Of a stretch of 64,000 bases of DNA, positions 44,436 through 53,367 are shown piece by piece. Both the position numbers and the translations under genes were made by a program. How positions within the stretch are numbered: position 1 is the first letter of the stretch; every line of letters starts with the position of its first letter. The notes below the pieces were generated by a model that saw only the letters and a program-made list of their open reading frames with translations, ran no database searches and was not told the DNA's origin. Origin of the DNA: Vibrio sp. SCSIO 43136 (GTDB lineage: Bacteria; Pseudomonadota; Gammaproteobacteria; Enterobacterales; Vibrionaceae); contig NZ_CP071848.1 in NCBI RefSeq assembly GCF_023716565.1, positions 1,922,001-1,986,000 on the forward strand. Reading direction: 5' to 3'.

Positions 44436-45737
44436 ATGAAAACATCCCTAATTGCCACTATTATCTCTGCTGCCGTTTCAACGTCTGCTATCGCTGAAAT
44501 TAAACCGATGTCCACCGTACCAGCAAAGCCTCAAGATCAAGTCACTTTGAGCAACTACACCCATTCGCCTTACAACCAATGGGCTTTCCAGAACATGGGA
44601 ATTCACCCTTCGCTCATGGTGCCACGTGACGGTGAGATTGCTGAGCTTCCAGAAGCCCTAAACCCTGAGGTGGCAAAGCACACATTTAACTACGGCGATC
44701 AAACATTGACGTTTCGAGAGGCGATGATCAATGACTTCACCGACGGCTACATAGTGATCCAAAACGGAAAAGTATTGCATGAAGAATATTTTGGTGACTT
44801 TGGAGCCAGGGATCATCACCTATGGGCATCGAGCACTAAATCCCTTGTTGGCCAAGCATTAGGTCTTTTGGTAGAACAAGACAAAGTTGATGTGAACCAA
44901 AAAGTATCCCATTACATCGAAGAGCTGAAAGACACCTATTTTGGCGAGCAAGATATACGCACAGTGCTCAATATGACCAGTGCGCTGGACTATCGTGAAG
45001 ACTACGTCAATATGGCTCCGGGCGATGTGCACTACGAGTATTTCCGCCGCCTCGGTTTTGTACCCGCCTACGACTTGATGGCCATTGACCCGACGAAAGA
45101 CGATACCCCGAAAGATCTACTCAGTTTTGCGGCAATGTTTGAACAAAATCCGGACCTCGACAAAAACCACAAGTTCGAATACCACAGCCCAAATGTTGAC
45201 GTGATCGGCTGGGTAATTGCACGTGTGTCTGGTGAACCATTGAATGAGTTCATCGCTAACAATATCTGGAACAAACTTGGCGTTGCTCACGATGCGTTCT
45301 TTATGAGTGATATGAACTACAACCCGATTGCGACTGGCGGTTTCAACACCACGCTGCGTGACTTTGCCAAAGTGGGCTTGGCCATGGTTAACAATGGGCA
45401 ATATAACGGCGAACAAGTATTTGCCGAAAAGTGGGTTAAAGAGACATTTACCCTCAGTGATGAAGAAAAACGTCATACCCAAAACAGCATTTATAGACAA
45501 GCTGACACCAACGTTTTTGACACTCATCTACAAGGCTACAAAAACTTCCTGTGGGTGCATGATTCAGACAAGAACATCGGCACATTTAGAGGGGTGTTTG
45601 GACAATTCCTTTACATCAATCAAGAGAAAAACGTGGTGATTGCGACGTTCTCCTCTGCTGACAGTGCATCCAATGCGGCTCGAGACAGCGCAAAAGCGAA
45701 ACTGCAAGCATTCGAATCACTGGCGTCAACACTATAA
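44436..45737 (+). CDS. Secreted beta-lactamase-type serine hydrolase
   Basis: A 433-residue class C-type serine hydrolase with a signal peptide (MKTSLIATIISAAVSTSAIA). The nucleophile motif is SSTKS (S-x-x-K), the Tyr motif is YHSPNV (Y-x-S/N-like), and the end has typical GVFGQFLYINQEKNVV. It is a member of the beta-lactamase/transpeptidase-like superfamily (esterase-type EstB or D-aminopeptidase relatives), not a clear drug-resistance enzyme. GGAG precedes the ATG by eight bases. It is divergent from the LysR gene at 43436-44323. Confidence 0.87.
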   Translation: MKTSLIATIISAAVSTSAIAEIKPMSTVPAKPQDQVTLSNYTHSPYNQWAFQNMGIHPSLMVPRDGEIAELPEALNPEVAKHTFNYGDQTLTFREAMINDFTDGYIVIQNGKVLHEEYFGDFGARDHHLWASSTKSLVGQALGLLVEQDKVDVNQKVSHYIEELKDTYFGEQDIRTVLNMTSALDYREDYVNMAPGDVHYEYFRRLGFVPAYDLMAIDPTKDDTPKDLLSFAAMFEQNPDLDKNHKFEYHSPNVDVIGWVIARVSGEPLNEFIANNIWNKLGVAHDAFFMSDMNYNPIATGGFNTTLRDFAKVGLAMVNNGQYNGEQVFAEKWVKETFTLSDEEKRHTQNSIYRQADTNVFDTHLQGYKNFLWVHDSDKNIGTFRGVFGQFLYINQEKNVVIATFSSADSASNAARDSAKAKLQAFESLASTL

Positions 45738-45803
45738 CAGTGACAGCTTAACCCTTAGCGTAACTGTCAGGGTTTAATCACAGGTTAAGGTTGGTAGCAA
45801 ATA

Positions 45804-45830
45804 GGTAATGAAATTCTCCGTTTCATTACC
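45804..45830. terminator. Hairpin after the serine hydrolase gene
   Basis: GGTAATGAAA (45804-45813) pairs perfectly with TTTCATTACC (45821-45830) over seven bases. There is no T tract. A second, overlapping TGACAG/CTGTCA hairpin lies just upstream. Confidence 0.45.
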
Positions 45831-45911
45831 TTACCGCCTTAGCCTTTCTACTCTTTATCAACATTTGCCCTACTTATTTCTCTTTGGTGTTACATAAAAT
45901 CATTACCATAT

Positions 45912-45937
45912 AAACGTTTTCGGAAAACGTTTGCTTT
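45912..45937. promoter_or_regulatory. Double PurR-like operator
   Basis: Two AACGTT cores 13 bases apart (45913-45918 and 45926-45931) form a 21-base palindrome. The right core with its flanks (GGAAAACGTTTGCTTT) matches the PurR box ACGCAAACGTTTGCGT at 11 of 16 positions. It precedes the purine salvage operon. Confidence 0.5.
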
Positions 45938-46026
45938 TATCAAGTCCAACTTATAGAATCCCGCCCAAATTAATTCCTACCTAAATGATACGGACGTTAC
46001 TAGGTACTAAACCAAAGAGCTGTATC

Positions 46027-47247
46027 ATGTCTTTACTAATGAGTATCGTGGGCATTTTCACACTGCTTGCAGTGGGTTTTGCCTTTTCTGAAAACCGTAG
46101 TGCAATCAATAAACGCACCGTACTGTTAGCCCTTTTAGCACAAATTGGCTTTGGTGCATTTGTGATGTTTGTCCCTGTTGGCGAGCAGATCCTACAAGGC
46201 ATGTCTAATGGTGTTAACCACGTTATTTCTTACGCAAATGAAGGTCTAGCGTTTGCATTTGGTGACCTTGGCAAATTTGGCATGGGCTTCATCTTTGTGG
46301 TGAACGTTCTATGTGTAATCATCTTCATTTCTGCGCTTATCGCAGCCCTCTACTACCTAGGCATAATGCAGCTGATGATCAACATCATCGGTGGCGCACT
46401 GACTAAACTGCTTGGAACATCTAAAGCAGAATCTCTGAGCGCAACAGCAAATATCTTCGTTGGCCCAATCGAAGCGCCTTCAATGATCCGCCCTTTGGTG
46501 AAAAACATGACTCGTTCAGAGCTGTTTGCGGTAATGACGGGCGGCCTAGCAAGTGTTGCTGGCGGTACTATGGTCGGCTACATCAGCTTGGGTGTTGATC
46601 CAAAATTCATCATCACGGCGTGTTTCATGACTGCGCCTGCAGGTCTACTTTTCGCAAAACTACTTTGTCCGCAAACCGATGAAGTTGTGGTGAACAAAAA
46701 AGTTGAACTAGACGATCAAGACGCACCGAAAAACCTTCTCGACGCTATCACTGAAGGCTCTATCGTTGGTATGCAGCAAGTCGCTGTGGTAACTGCGCTA
46801 GTGATCTCTTTCGTCGCTCTAGTGGCTTTACTTAACGGCATTATCTCTGGAATTGGTGGCATGATTGGCTTTGAAAACGCAAGCCTTGAGCTGATCATCG
46901 GTTACATCTTGTCGCCACTGACCTTCATGATGGGTGTTCCATGGGAAGAAGCAGTAACTGCTGGCGCTCTGATCGGTAAGAAAATCGCTGTGAATGAGTT
47001 TGTGGCTTACATGAACTTTGTTGAGATCTCAGAAACACTATCTGCTAAAACTCAAGCGATCATCGCATTCGCACTATGTGGTTTTGCGAACTTTGGTTCA
47101 CTGGCGATGGTGATTGGCGGCATTGGAGCAATGAATCCTGAGCGTCGTCCACTGCTAGTTGAAATCGGTCCTCGCGTACTGTTCGGCGCAGTTTTGGCTA
47201 ACCTAATGTCTGGCACAATTGCTGGTCTATTAATCACTCTTGCATAA
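46027..47247 (+). CDS. nupC: NupC-type concentrative nucleoside transporter
   Basis: A 406-residue inner-membrane nucleoside:cation symporter of the NupC/CNT family. It has about eight to ten hydrophobic segments. Diagnostic stretches are FVGPIEAPSMIRPLVKNMTRSELFAVMTGGLASVAGGTMVGYISLGV and ITEGSIVGMQQ. ATG 46027 is chosen over 45985; the latter has no ribosome site. The stop lies 11 bases before DeoD, so uptake and phosphorolysis are in one operon. The start codon lies in one arm of an ATGATAC/GTATCAT inverted repeat. Confidence 0.93.
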   Translation: MSLLMSIVGIFTLLAVGFAFSENRSAINKRTVLLALLAQIGFGAFVMFVPVGEQILQGMSNGVNHVISYANEGLAFAFGDLGKFGMGFIFVVNVLCVIIFISALIAALYYLGIMQLMINIIGGALTKLLGTSKAESLSATANIFVGPIEAPSMIRPLVKNMTRSELFAVMTGGLASVAGGTMVGYISLGVDPKFIITACFMTAPAGLLFAKLLCPQTDEVVVNKKVELDDQDAPKNLLDAITEGSIVGMQQVAVVTALVISFVALVALLNGIISGIGGMIGFENASLELIIGYILSPLTFMMGVPWEEAVTAGALIGKKIAVNEFVAYMNFVEISETLSAKTQAIIAFALCGFANFGSLAMVIGGIGAMNPERRPLLVEIGPRVLFGAVLANLMSGTIAGLLITLA

Positions 47248-47258
47248 GGAACTTCAAC

Positions 47259-47969
47259 ATGGCGACTCCGCATATCAACGCAGAAAAAGGCGATTTTGCA
47301 GAAACTATCCTGATGCCAGGTGATCCGCTACGCGCCAAACTGATTGCAGAAACGTATCTAGACAACCCTAAGTTGGTGTCTGATGTTCGCGGTATCTACG
47401 CATACACTGGCACTTACCAAGGCAAAGCACTATCTGTGATGGCGCACGGCATGGGTGGTCCTTCGGCAACCATCTACTTTCACGAGTTGATGACTGAATT
47501 TGGCGTTAAGAACTTCATCCGTATCGGCAGCTGTGGCGCTATTCATGATGACGTGAAAGTAAAAGATGTTATCGTTGCGATGGGTGCGTCGACGGACTCT
47601 AAGATTAACCGAATCCGTTTCCGTGACCACGACTACGCAGCCCTTGCTGACTACAACATGCTGCAAAAGTGTGTGTCGGTTCTTGAAGGTACAGACATGA
47701 GCTACAAAGTCGGCCAAGTGTTCTCTTCTGACTTGTTCTACCGCCCTGATTTCGACATGTACGAACTGATGGCAAAGTACGGTGTGCTAGGTGTCGAGAT
47801 GGAAGTGAACGCACTTTACTCTTGCGCCGCAGAAAACGGCTGTAAAGCAGTTGCAATGTGTACCGTGACAGACCATATCACCAAAGGTGAACACCTGACG
47901 GCAGATGAACGACGCACTGAGCTACATGAAATGATCAACGTCGCTCTAAAAACGGCCATCGCTCTGTAA
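47259..47969 (+). CDS. deoD: Purine nucleoside phosphorylase
   Basis: A 236-residue hexameric-type purine nucleoside phosphorylase. The N-terminal ATPHINAEKGDFAETILMPGDPLRAKLIAETYL, phosphate-binding RIGSCGAI, GVEMEVNALY and the active-site CTVTDHITKGE (Asp as general acid) are all intact. It cleaves purine nucleosides with phosphate to base and ribose-1-phosphate. It forms one operon with the nucleoside transporter upstream. A hairpin with T run follows before guanine deaminase. Confidence 0.96.
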   Translation: MATPHINAEKGDFAETILMPGDPLRAKLIAETYLDNPKLVSDVRGIYAYTGTYQGKALSVMAHGMGGPSATIYFHELMTEFGVKNFIRIGSCGAIHDDVKVKDVIVAMGASTDSKINRIRFRDHDYAALADYNMLQKCVSVLEGTDMSYKVGQVFSSDLFYRPDFDMYELMAKYGVLGVEMEVNALYSCAAENGCKAVAMCTVTDHITKGEHLTADERRTELHEMINVALKTAIAL

Positions 47970-47974
47970 ATGCC

Positions 47975-47997
47975 AAGCCTAGCCGTGAGCTAGGCTT
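47975..47997 (+). terminator. Intrinsic terminator or attenuator between deoD and guanine deaminase
   Basis: AAGCCTAGC (47975-47983) and GCTAGGCTT (47989-47997) form a nine-base stem, followed by TTTTT. It ends only 18 bases before the next start, so it may give partial read-through. Confidence 0.82.
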
Positions 47998-48015
47998 TTT
48001 TCTAGGAAACGAATA

Positions 48016-49362
48016 ATGACAACAAAAGCTGTCTTAGGCGCACTATTCCACGCTCCTGTTAAAGGCCAGTTCGAGCATTTTGAAAGTGCGTGTGTTGAGT
48101 TTGATGCCAACGGGGTGATTACCCAAGTGATGCATTGCGGACAAGAAGGATTTGAAGCGCTCGTTGAGAAGCACCAAGATGCCGATAGTCTAACTAAGCT
48201 CAACAAGCATCAATACCTAATGCCGGGGCTTGTCGACCTGCACACTCACGCCCCTCAATGGCCGCAATCAGGCAAAGGGCTAGACTTACCGCTACACGAT
48301 TGGCTGAATCAGTACACCTTTCCGCTCGAAAGCCGCTACCAAGAGCCAGAATTTGCCCAGCGTATGTATCCAGAACTGGTAGAGACTTTACTGGCTCATG
48401 GCACCACCACTGCGATGTACTTTGCGACGATTGACAATCAAGCCTCTGAGTATTTGGCTAAGGTATGTCAGCAAAAAGGTCAACGTGCGTTGATCGGTAA
48501 AGTGTCGATGGATGAGAAATCCATGTGTCCTGAATACTATGTAGAAGAGTCTAGCCAAGCGGCAATCGACAATGCAGAGCGTTTTGTTCAAGCTGTTCAA
48601 ACGATCGATAACAAGCAAGGCTTGGTCTATCCGGTGATCACACCTCGCTTTGTTCCAACGTCAACCTATGCGCTGCTTAGCGGACTTGGCGAGCTAGTCG
48701 AAAAATACGACTGCCACGTGCAAACCCATGCGTCTGAAAGTGATTGGGCTCGTGACTATTCACTGCAAAAGTATGGCAAAAGTGATGTTGAGCTGTATCA
48801 CGAGACAAAGCTACTGACACGTAAAACCGTTCTGGCGCACTCTATCTTCTTTAGCGACAGCGACAAGAAAACCGTGAAAGAAGTTGGCGCAGGTATAGCG
48901 CACTGCCCATTATCTAATATGTACTTTGCCGATGCCGCCTTCCCTTTGCGTGAAGCGCTCGATGAGGATCTACATGTGGGTTTAGGTGCTGATCTTTCTG
49001 GTGGCCCTATCCCTTCGATTTTCCACGCCTGTCTTGATGCAGTAAGCCACTCAAGAGTACGCGAAGCGGGTACTAATACTCATCTGATGGAAAATCGTGG
49101 CGAAGCATCAAGCCGAGTATCATTTGTTGAGGCATTTTGGATGGCAACCAACGGTGGCGGTCAAACCCTCGATTTGCCAATTGGTGTGTTTAAGCCGGGT
49201 TACCTGTTTGATGCTTTAGTGGTTGAAGCCAACTCTCCAACCAGCCAAGTGCGAGTTTACGATGACCTTGACTCTAGCCAAGACATTCTTGAGAAAATCA
49301 TCGTTCATAGCTCTGAACCCGCGATTAAGAACGTTTGGGTAAATGGCCGATTGGTCAAGTAA
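48016..49362 (+). CDS. guaD: Guanine deaminase
   Basis: A 448-residue amidohydrolase converting guanine to xanthine. The metal motif is PGLVDLHTHAPQW (His-x-His), with HVQTHASES, LAHSIFFSD and GLGADLSGGP giving the remaining ligands (His, His, Asp). The stretch GLDLPLHDWLNQYTFPLE is diagnostic of guanine deaminase. It lies 46 bases after the deoD stop, behind a partial terminator, so it is read by leakage or its own promoter. It continues guanine breakdown from nucleosides. Confidence 0.93.
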   Translation: MTTKAVLGALFHAPVKGQFEHFESACVEFDANGVITQVMHCGQEGFEALVEKHQDADSLTKLNKHQYLMPGLVDLHTHAPQWPQSGKGLDLPLHDWLNQYTFPLESRYQEPEFAQRMYPELVETLLAHGTTTAMYFATIDNQASEYLAKVCQQKGQRALIGKVSMDEKSMCPEYYVEESSQAAIDNAERFVQAVQTIDNKQGLVYPVITPRFVPTSTYALLSGLGELVEKYDCHVQTHASESDWARDYSLQKYGKSDVELYHETKLLTRKTVLAHSIFFSDSDKKTVKEVGAGIAHCPLSNMYFADAAFPLREALDEDLHVGLGADLSGGPIPSIFHACLDAVSHSRVREAGTNTHLMENRGEASSRVSFVEAFWMATNGGGQTLDLPIGVFKPGYLFDALVVEANSPTSQVRVYDDLDSSQDILEKIIVHSSEPAIKNVWVNGRLVK

Positions 49363-49374
49363 GCCTCCAAAAAT

Positions 49375-49404
49375 AAAACCCCAAACTCTAGAGCTTGGGG
49401 TTTT
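49375..49404. terminator. Intrinsic terminator after guanine deaminase
   Basis: AAAACCCCAA (49375-49384) pairs with TTGGGGTTTT (49395-49404), with T run after on plus and A/T-rich on minus. It stands between convergent operons and may work both ways. Confidence 0.9.
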
Positions 49405-49428
49405 TATTATCTTCATTATATCGATGCG

Positions 49429-49767
49429 CTATTCATCATCTTTTGGTGCTTGGTAAGCCAAAGACCCTGCAAGCTTCATCGCCTCTACGCCATCTTCAAA
49501 TGAGATCATTGGAGTAAGGTGGAAATGGCGTAAACCACCACCAGCCATCGCCGCCATTGAAAACGCTTTGATATGGATATGATCTGGCATTTCAATCACT
49601 GCAATCGAGTCGTGCTCACCAAATGAGATCCAACTACCGATAAACTTGCCACCCATCTTCTCAACGATAGGGATCATGCTGTTTAAGCGATTTTCAGGCT
49701 TTGCTACTAGGCCCGCCATCGCTTCGGCAGTAAACGCCACTTGGACTAAGTAAGTTTGTAACGCCAC
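49429..49767 (-). CDS. GYD-domain protein
   Basis: 112 residues of the GYD family (small, ferredoxin-like alpha/beta barrel fold); the stretch GGKFIGSWISFGEHDSIAVIEMPD is the family core. It starts with GTG (49767), with GAGGGG before it. It is the last gene of the TRAP operon, directly after the OsmC-type gene. Function is unknown. Confidence 0.75.
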   Translation of the reverse strand: MALQTYLVQVAFTAEAMAGLVAKPENRLNSMIPIVEKMGGKFIGSWISFGEHDSIAVIEMPDHIHIKAFSMAAMAGGGLRHFHLTPMISFEDGVEAMKLAGSLAYQAPKDDE

Positions 49768-49770
49768 GGT

Positions 49771-50175
49771 TTACCCCTCTTCCTTGATGCTCAATTCAAA
49801 CGAGCCAGAAAGGCTGTTACTTACGGTACAGATCGCTTTGGCATCCTTTAGCAGCTTCTGCGCAACTTCAGGATCTGCGTGAACGCCTGCGCTTAGTGCG
49901 ACTTCATAACGAGCAAAATGCATCGGCAGTTCTGTCCCTTTATGGCCAATCACCTCAAAGCTAAATGGCTGCACCTCAATCTTCTTGCGCTTTGCGACCA
50001 TTTGCAGCGATAACACCATGCAAGAAGCCACTGAGTAGAGCATGGTCATGGCTGGGCTATCTAGCTCAGGTGTTTTAGATAATGCGCCCAGCTCTGTGCC
50101 ATACACTAGTTCACCATCCGCATTGAGCGCTGCAATGGCTGGTCCGTAACTGGCTGCTTTTATTTTAATTGCCAT
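49771..50175 (-). CDS. OsmC/Ohr-family protein
   Basis: 134 residues with the two redox cysteines of the OsmC family, Cys52 (YSVASCMVLSL) and Cys116 (AKAICTVSNSLSG). OsmC proteins reduce organic or fatty-acid peroxides. AAGG stands before the ATG. It lies 10 bases after the TRAP large permease and 3 bases before the GYD gene, so it is cotranscribed with the transporter. An association with the TRAP substrate is inferred. Confidence 0.83.
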   Translation of the reverse strand: MAIKIKAASYGPAIAALNADGELVYGTELGALSKTPELDSPAMTMLYSVASCMVLSLQMVAKRKKIEVQPFSFEVIGHKGTELPMHFARYEVALSAGVHADPEVAQKLLKDAKAICTVSNSLSGSFELSIKEEG

Positions 50176-50185
50176 AAAATACCTT

Positions 50186-51475
50186 TTAGAAAATCGCGTT
50201 AGGAAGAATTAATACAATGCTTGGTACCAAAGTGATTATCACTATGGCGAGCAACAAGATCCCCCAATATGGGATGGTTGCAATCGCTGTGCGACCCAAA
50301 CTTATTTCGCCTTTGGTCAATGCCGTTAGCACCGATAAATTAAGCCCCACTGGCGGTGTTACTTGACCAATTTCAATCATGATAGTGATCATCACACCCA
50401 CCCAAATTTGGTCGAAACCAAGTCCTGTCAGTAGTGGGAACACTATCGGTAAAGTCATCACCATCAATGACAAGCCATCAAACACACAACCAAATAGTAC
50501 GTAGATAAGAACGATCAGTAGGAAGATGCCGTATTTGCCAAGGCCGCTATCAATTGCGGTTTGCAAAATCGCCTGTGGGATACCAAGAATGCTCACTGAC
50601 TGAGACAAAATAGCTGCGCCAAGCACAATAAAGCCAATCGATGCAAACATCAGTGCGCTACGATATACCGACTCAACCAAGCCTTTAACGCTAAGATCGC
50701 CCCAGATAAACGAGATAGCTATCGCTACAGCGACACCTACTCCAGCCGCTTCCGTTGGCGTCGCAATACCAAACATAATGCTGCCCATGATTGCCAAGAT
50801 CATCAGTAGCACTGGCCATACTCTGGCGAGTCCCACCAAGATAAAGCTCAGGGTGTATTTAGTATTATCACGAGGTGCAATGCTTGGGTCTTTCACGCTG
50901 CGCAAAAAGATGTACAGCATGAACAGTGCACTCACCATGATGCCCGGTACGATACCTGCTGCAAACAAGCGACCAATTGAGGTCTCTGTTAATGCACCAA
51001 AGATCAGCAGTGATAGACTCGGTGGGATCAAAAGCCCCAAGGTACCCGCCCCCGCAAGGCTGCCTACAACCGCTTCTTTGTTGTAGCCACGCTTGCTTAG
51101 CTCAGGATACGCCACCGAACCAATCGCCGCTGCCGTCGACAAGCTTGATCCACTGACTGCACCGAACAAAGTACAAACCGCCACATTGGAGTGAAGTAGC
51201 CCGCCTGGAATACGAGCAAAAATTGGAGTAAACGCTGCATAGGCACGCTCACTCAAACCACTTCTTAGTAGAATTTCCCCTAACAAAATGAACATCGGAA
51301 CGGCGCTTAACGTGAAGGAGTTAAAAATACCCCAAATCGTATCAATCGCTAGATACGCCGAACCATAATTGAAAAAATGCAGAATGATAAGTCCAGTAAA
51401 GCCTAAAGCGGCCCCAAGGGCGATACCACTGCTTGCTGTCGCCACCAACACAGAGACGAGGGTCGTCCAAAACAT
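50186..51475 (-). CDS. dctM: TRAP transporter large permease (DctM type)
   Basis: A 429-residue membrane protein with about 12 segments of the DctM family. Diagnostic blocks are SSLSTAAAIGSVAYPELSKRGYNKEAVVGSLAGAGTLGLLIPPS and ATPTEAAGVGV. It forms the ion-coupled channel of a TRAP transporter with the small permease that overlaps its start region by one base gap. A periplasmic binding protein gene precedes both. Confidence 0.92.
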   Translation of the reverse strand: MFWTTLVSVLVATASSGIALGAALGFTGLIILHFFNYGSAYLAIDTIWGIFNSFTLSAVPMFILLGEILLRSGLSERAYAAFTPIFARIPGGLLHSNVAVCTLFGAVSGSSLSTAAAIGSVAYPELSKRGYNKEAVVGSLAGAGTLGLLIPPSLSLLIFGALTETSIGRLFAAGIVPGIMVSALFMLYIFLRSVKDPSIAPRDNTKYTLSFILVGLARVWPVLLMILAIMGSIMFGIATPTEAAGVGVAVAIAISFIWGDLSVKGLVESVYRSALMFASIGFIVLGAAILSQSVSILGIPQAILQTAIDSGLGKYGIFLLIVLIYVLFGCVFDGLSLMVMTLPIVFPLLTGLGFDQIWVGVMITIMIEIGQVTPPVGLNLSVLTALTKGEISLGRTAIATIPYWGILLLAIVIITLVPSIVLILPNAIF

Positions 51476-51476
51476 C

Positions 51477-51983
51477 TTAACGTTCCTCTAATTTAACGAT
51501 ACCGACAACACGAGCGCAGTAAATCAACAGGCAAAGCCCCATCGATACGGGTACAACACTCATAAGTGGATACAACAAAATACGCGCTGTTTCCGATTTA
51601 AGCTCGCGTCTGATTGCAAACTCCATCCAAGGAATGGCTTCCCATAAGATCCAGCCAGTAAATGCGATGCCGACCAAGGTTCCCGCAAAAACGAGTATCT
51701 TAGTCGCCAACGCAAAACCGTCTTTCAAAGCCTCAATAAGTAAGGTCACTCGAATATGCTGACCTTTTATGGTTGCCATTGGCAGTGCCAAAAACAGACT
51801 CGCACTCATCAACAGCCCCACCAGCTCTTCGGCAAAGAAGAGCGGTGAGTCAAAAAACTTACGCAAAACAACACTGGTGATGATGACAAGTAAAATTGCC
51901 GTCAATGCCAGTGCAGACAAAATTGCGAGAAAAAAGGCTGAACCTCTCAGCCCTTTCTCGATCGAAGATTTCAATGAACTCAT
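51477..51983 (-). CDS. dctQ: TRAP transporter small permease (DctQ type)
   Basis: 168 residues, four membrane segments. The stretch FFAEELVGLLMSASLFLALPMATIKGQHIRVTL is the DctQ signature. It lies between the binding protein (13 bases) and the large permease (1 base), giving the standard P-Q-M order. Confidence 0.9.
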   Translation of the reverse strand: MSSLKSSIEKGLRGSAFFLAILSALALTAILLVIITSVVLRKFFDSPLFFAEELVGLLMSASLFLALPMATIKGQHIRVTLLIEALKDGFALATKILVFAGTLVGIAFTGWILWEAIPWMEFAIRRELKSETARILLYPLMSVVPVSMGLCLLIYCARVVGIVKLEER

Positions 51984-51996
51984 AAACTGTGCTGCG

Positions 51997-53010
51997 TTAC
52001 TCTCGACCCATCGCTTTTAGAACCCGCTGACGATATTCAGGCGCTTTACCACCCGCTTCCTTCGCCAGTTCACCCCATACTTGAGTGATCGCTTCAGTGA
52101 ACTCTTTACGATCTGCTTCTGGGAAATCTGATAGCCACTTCACGCCACCCTCTTCCAGCTTGCTACGCGCTGCCAGCTCTTTTTGGTGGTCATCTTCATA
52201 GGAGTTGGTGCGCTCCCATACGGCATCACCGGCTTCAAGTAGTGCTTGCTGGTGTTTCTGTGGAAGACGATCCCACTTACGCTGAGACATGCCTAGGACA
52301 TAAGGGCCAGATGCCATTGGGTATAGGTATGCGGCGTATTTAGCCACTTCTTGAAGAGATACTGTGTGAGCATATAGTGCTGGGTAAACTGCACAATCCA
52401 CGACGCCTGTTTTCATCGCTACGTACATCTCTTCTTGAGGAATAATTTGAGCTGAAACACCTAGGCGACCAAAGGTATCAACCTGATCTTTCGCCCACAC
52501 ACGCAGCTTCTTGCCACGCAAACCTTCTAGGGTGTTGATTGGCTCTTCACGACAGAAGATAGACGCTTCTAACATTGGCAATGCAACGTAACCTGTGATC
52601 GCTACATCCCAATCGTTAAACTCTTCTCGATAGATTTTCTTCACTTCAGGCAGTGCTGCATTGAGCTCTTCAACCGAACCAATCGTGCCCTGCACCATCA
52701 CAGTACTCATGCTTTCAGCATCTCGACCAAGGTAGTTTGCCCACGCCAAGCTCATATCCACAGCACCACGAGGAAGGAATCGCAATACATCCGTGTTCTT
52801 CAGACCTAAAGAACCACCACTGAAGACTTTAATATCAATCTCACCGTCGGTTTTCGCTTTCACTTCGGCGGCAAACTGCTCTAGCTCTTTCGTTTCAGGG
52901 CGAGTTTCTGGTAGGAAGTTGTTAAAACGCCACTCTTGCGCTTGTGCAACTGACATCGACAACAAAGTGGCACTGACACCACCTAAAATCCACTGACTAG
53001 CTTTCTTCAT
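51997..53010 (-). CDS. dctP: TRAP transporter periplasmic binding protein (DctP type)
   Basis: 337 residues with a signal peptide ending AQAQ. Motifs GLKNTDVLRFLPRGAVDMSL, RVWAKDQVDTFGRLGVSAQIIPQEEMYVAMKTGVVDCAV are typical of DctP-type proteins binding organic acids; the Arg in RVWAKD is at the position that normally holds the ligand carboxylate. Ligand unknown. GGAG precedes the ATG. It is the first gene of the operon P-Q-M-OsmC-GYD. Confidence 0.9.
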   Translation of the reverse strand: MKKASQWILGGVSATLLSMSVAQAQEWRFNNFLPETRPETKELEQFAAEVKAKTDGEIDIKVFSGGSLGLKNTDVLRFLPRGAVDMSLAWANYLGRDAESMSTVMVQGTIGSVEELNAALPEVKKIYREEFNDWDVAITGYVALPMLEASIFCREEPINTLEGLRGKKLRVWAKDQVDTFGRLGVSAQIIPQEEMYVAMKTGVVDCAVYPALYAHTVSLQEVAKYAAYLYPMASGPYVLGMSQRKWDRLPQKHQQALLEAGDAVWERTNSYEDDHQKELAARSKLEEGGVKWLSDFPEADRKEFTEAITQVWGELAKEAGGKAPEYRQRVLKAMGRE

Positions 53011-53367
53011 TCTGAGTTACTCCATGTAATATTTTATTATTGCCCTACTTTAACTGAGTAAATTATTTATAAATTAGTTATATGTAAAACAATTCGTTAT
53101 TGACTATAACTCAAGGAAATCACAGATGGAGAGTTTTTGTACTGAGGTGTGAGAAAGCTCGCTCAACGCACAAATATCAAGCGATGTAAAAGCACCTCAC
53201 CCCATATCAGTGCAGGCTTTGTCCGCTCTCGGACAAGAAAGAAGGCGAAATTTTCGAGCGATAATTCCCTTCTATAAATAGGGCTGTAATCTTGTGCGCA
53301 GTAGGCGTGACTTTTGCTATAATCGCCGACCCGAAACAATGATAACTACCTTATTAAGGACTTCACT
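53011..53367. other. Divergent intergenic region, 357 bp
   Basis: Holds the promoters of the TRAP operon and the QueD-like gene. A palindrome TTGTCCG-CTCT-CGGACAA lies at 53219-53236 and an extended -10 promoter (TGCTATAAT, 53315-53323) about 45 bases before the QueD-like gene. A run of AT-rich sequence fills the left part. No further gene is seen. Confidence 0.6.

Noticed and set aside
44436..45737. Beta-lactam resistance gene
   Set aside because: Only the general SxxK serine hydrolase fold is visible; the sequence is not recognisably an AmpC enzyme.
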